Shown piece by piece: positions 5,120-6,059 of a stretch of DNA of 6,059 nt; within the stretch, counting starts at the first letter, position 1, and every line of letters starts with the position of its first letter. This stretch comes from Gammaproteobacteria bacterium (lineage in GTDB: Bacteria; Pseudomonadota; Gammaproteobacteria; S012-40). The stretch is from NCBI GenBank assembly GCA_029864945.1, contig JAOTSL010000201.1, positions 1 through 6,059 of the forward strand, in the 5' to 3' direction. The translations under genes were made by a program, and so were the position numbers. The notes below the pieces were generated by a model. That model was not told where the DNA came from, did not search any database, and saw only the letters and a list, made by a program, of their open reading frames with translations.

Positions 5120-6059
5120 TTAACTTGTTTGTAGATTGTTTTTTTGTAAATTACACAACAGAGCATCAGCAACCGTCAAAAAGGATCCTACCACGAGTAA
5201 ATAATCATTCGGCTGCATTTTATTCAACGCATCATTACAGGCATCTGCCACACTCTGATATTGCCCAACTTCACTTGCGCTATTCTTTGTAACGTTGACG
5301 GTATTTGCTAAATCAGCGACCGACACTGCTCGATCGCTATCAATATCAGCAACTAGCCAATGGTCAACGACGGGATCGAGCAAAGAAACCACTTCGCCAA
5401 TTGATTTATCTTTTAACATGGCAAACACTAGGTAATTTTCACCAATCGCGGGCAACTGTTTCAAGTTTTCGATAAAAGCCTGAACCCCGTGAGGGTTATG
5501 TGCCACATCCAGAATGACCGTTTTATCGTCCACCCTTTCAAACTGAAAACGCCCAGGTAACGAAACGTTTCCTAGCCCCACTCGAATATGATTCATACTA
5601 AGTGGTAATTCCGCGTTTAATATTGAGGTAACACTCAAAGCTGCTGATGCATTTTTATATTGATGGGGCCCACGCAATGCAGGCAAAGGTAAACTGTGCT
5701 TTTGTTGGCGGCTACTTTCTTTTGCATCAGGCCTATCTTCGCGTACGTCATCAGATATGTTATCAAGCCACCAATTCCAGCTATCAGACTGTCGCGTAAA
5801 ACCAAAATTTTGACCTAACAAATAGGCAGGTATTTCTCTTTCTGCTAATATTTGCAAAACATTTTCAGGTAAATCATCGTCTGCAATTATTATGGGCTTT
5901 CCCTTGCGAGCAATGCCCAGTTTTTCAACTGCAATTTGTTCCCGTGTTTCGCCCAGCCAATCAGTATGATCTAACTGAATATTACTAATGACAGCAACAT
6001 CGGCATCAACCAGATTAACTGCGTCAAGCCGACCACCTAATCCCACTTCTAGAATAATA
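5120..6059 (-). CDS. folC: Dihydrofolate synthase / folylpolyglutamate synthase, N-terminus cut by window edge
   Basis: Bifunctional cytosolic ATP-dependent ligase that adds glutamate to dihydropteroate and then further glutamates to tetrahydrofolate. About 313 residues of an expected ~420 are visible. The frame stays open to the right edge through I-I-L-E-V-G-L-G-G-R-L-D-A-V-N, a core FolC motif, so the GTG at 6046 is an internal valine and not the start. Further landmarks are LDHTDWLG (about 5951-5974), the V-E-K-L-G-I segment whose lysine corresponds to the carbamylated lysine of the family, LPGRFQ at the start of the Mur-ligase C-terminal domain, and DVAHNPHG (5486-5509), a C-terminal substrate/ATP-site motif. 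The P-loop lies outside the window. A stretch at about 5700-5780 between the central and C-terminal domains is rich in charged residues and looks variable. The stop at 5120 lies 23 bases before dedD, as in the E. coli cluster. Confidence 0.96.
   Translation of the reverse strand, partial: IILEVGLGGRLDAVNLVDADVAVISNIQLDHTDWLGETREQIAVEKLGIARKGKPIIIADDDLPENVLQILAEREIPAYLLGQNFGFTRQSDSWNWWLDNISDDVREDRPDAKESSRQQKHSLPLPALRGPHQYKNASAALSVTSILNAELPLSMNHIRVGLGNVSLPGRFQFERVDDKTVILDVAHNPHGVQAFIENLKQLPAIGENYLVFAMLKDKSIGEVVSLLDPVVDHWLVADIDSDRAVSVADLANTVNVTKNSASEVGQYQSVADACNDALNKMQPNDYLLVVGSFLTVADALLCNLQKNNLQTS

Noticed and set aside
5120..6046. Complete gene starting at GTG 6046
   Set aside because: The frame continues upstream through a conserved FolC motif to the window edge, so the gene is truncated by the window rather than beginning there.

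Overview
This window comes from a gammaproteobacterium with an AT-leaning genome. The main evidence is the minus-strand series folC-dedD-cvpA-purF, which is the order known from Escherichia coli. PurF is E. coli-like in length (504 aa) and in its C-terminal ending. A rhombosortase, a family described mainly from gammaproteobacteria such as Vibrio and Shewanella, fits this. The genus cannot be fixed from the sequence alone; a marine or aquatic lineage is a guess.

Layout. The left part is on the plus strand. It holds the tail of an ABC transporter ATPase (2-109), a CpdA/Icc-type cyclic-nucleotide phosphodiesterase (about 147-893) and a rhombosortase (909-1493). The rest is on the minus strand, read from the right edge: folC (cut by the edge, ending at 5120), dedD (5096-4482), cvpA (4333-3827), purF (3712-2198), and a small cyclic-nucleotide-binding protein (2006-1485) that probably has its own promoter. 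The rhombosortase and the cyclic-nucleotide-binding gene converge and overlap by 9 bases at their 3' ends.

How the genes relate. folC (folate polyglutamylation), cvpA (membrane protein) and purF (first committed step of purine synthesis) form a conserved housekeeping block with the SPOR-domain division protein DedD. The left side is the accessory part. A predicted cAMP phosphodiesterase lies within about 600 bases of a stand-alone cyclic-nucleotide-binding protein with no DNA-binding domain. Between them is a rhombosortase, a protease of the type that processes GlyGly-CTERM surface or secreted proteins; no such substrate is encoded in the window.

Points that stand out. The phosphodiesterase has no ATG, GTG or TTG that would keep its essential N-terminal D-x-H metal motif: an in-frame ATG is followed by a stop at codon 3, and three consecutive ATT codons follow. 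Two hairpins flank purF, one in its leader just before the ribosome binding site and one after its stop codon. Neither has the T-tract of a classical terminator. I see no wholly new system; the cyclic-nucleotide/rhombosortase neighbourhood is the least explained part.
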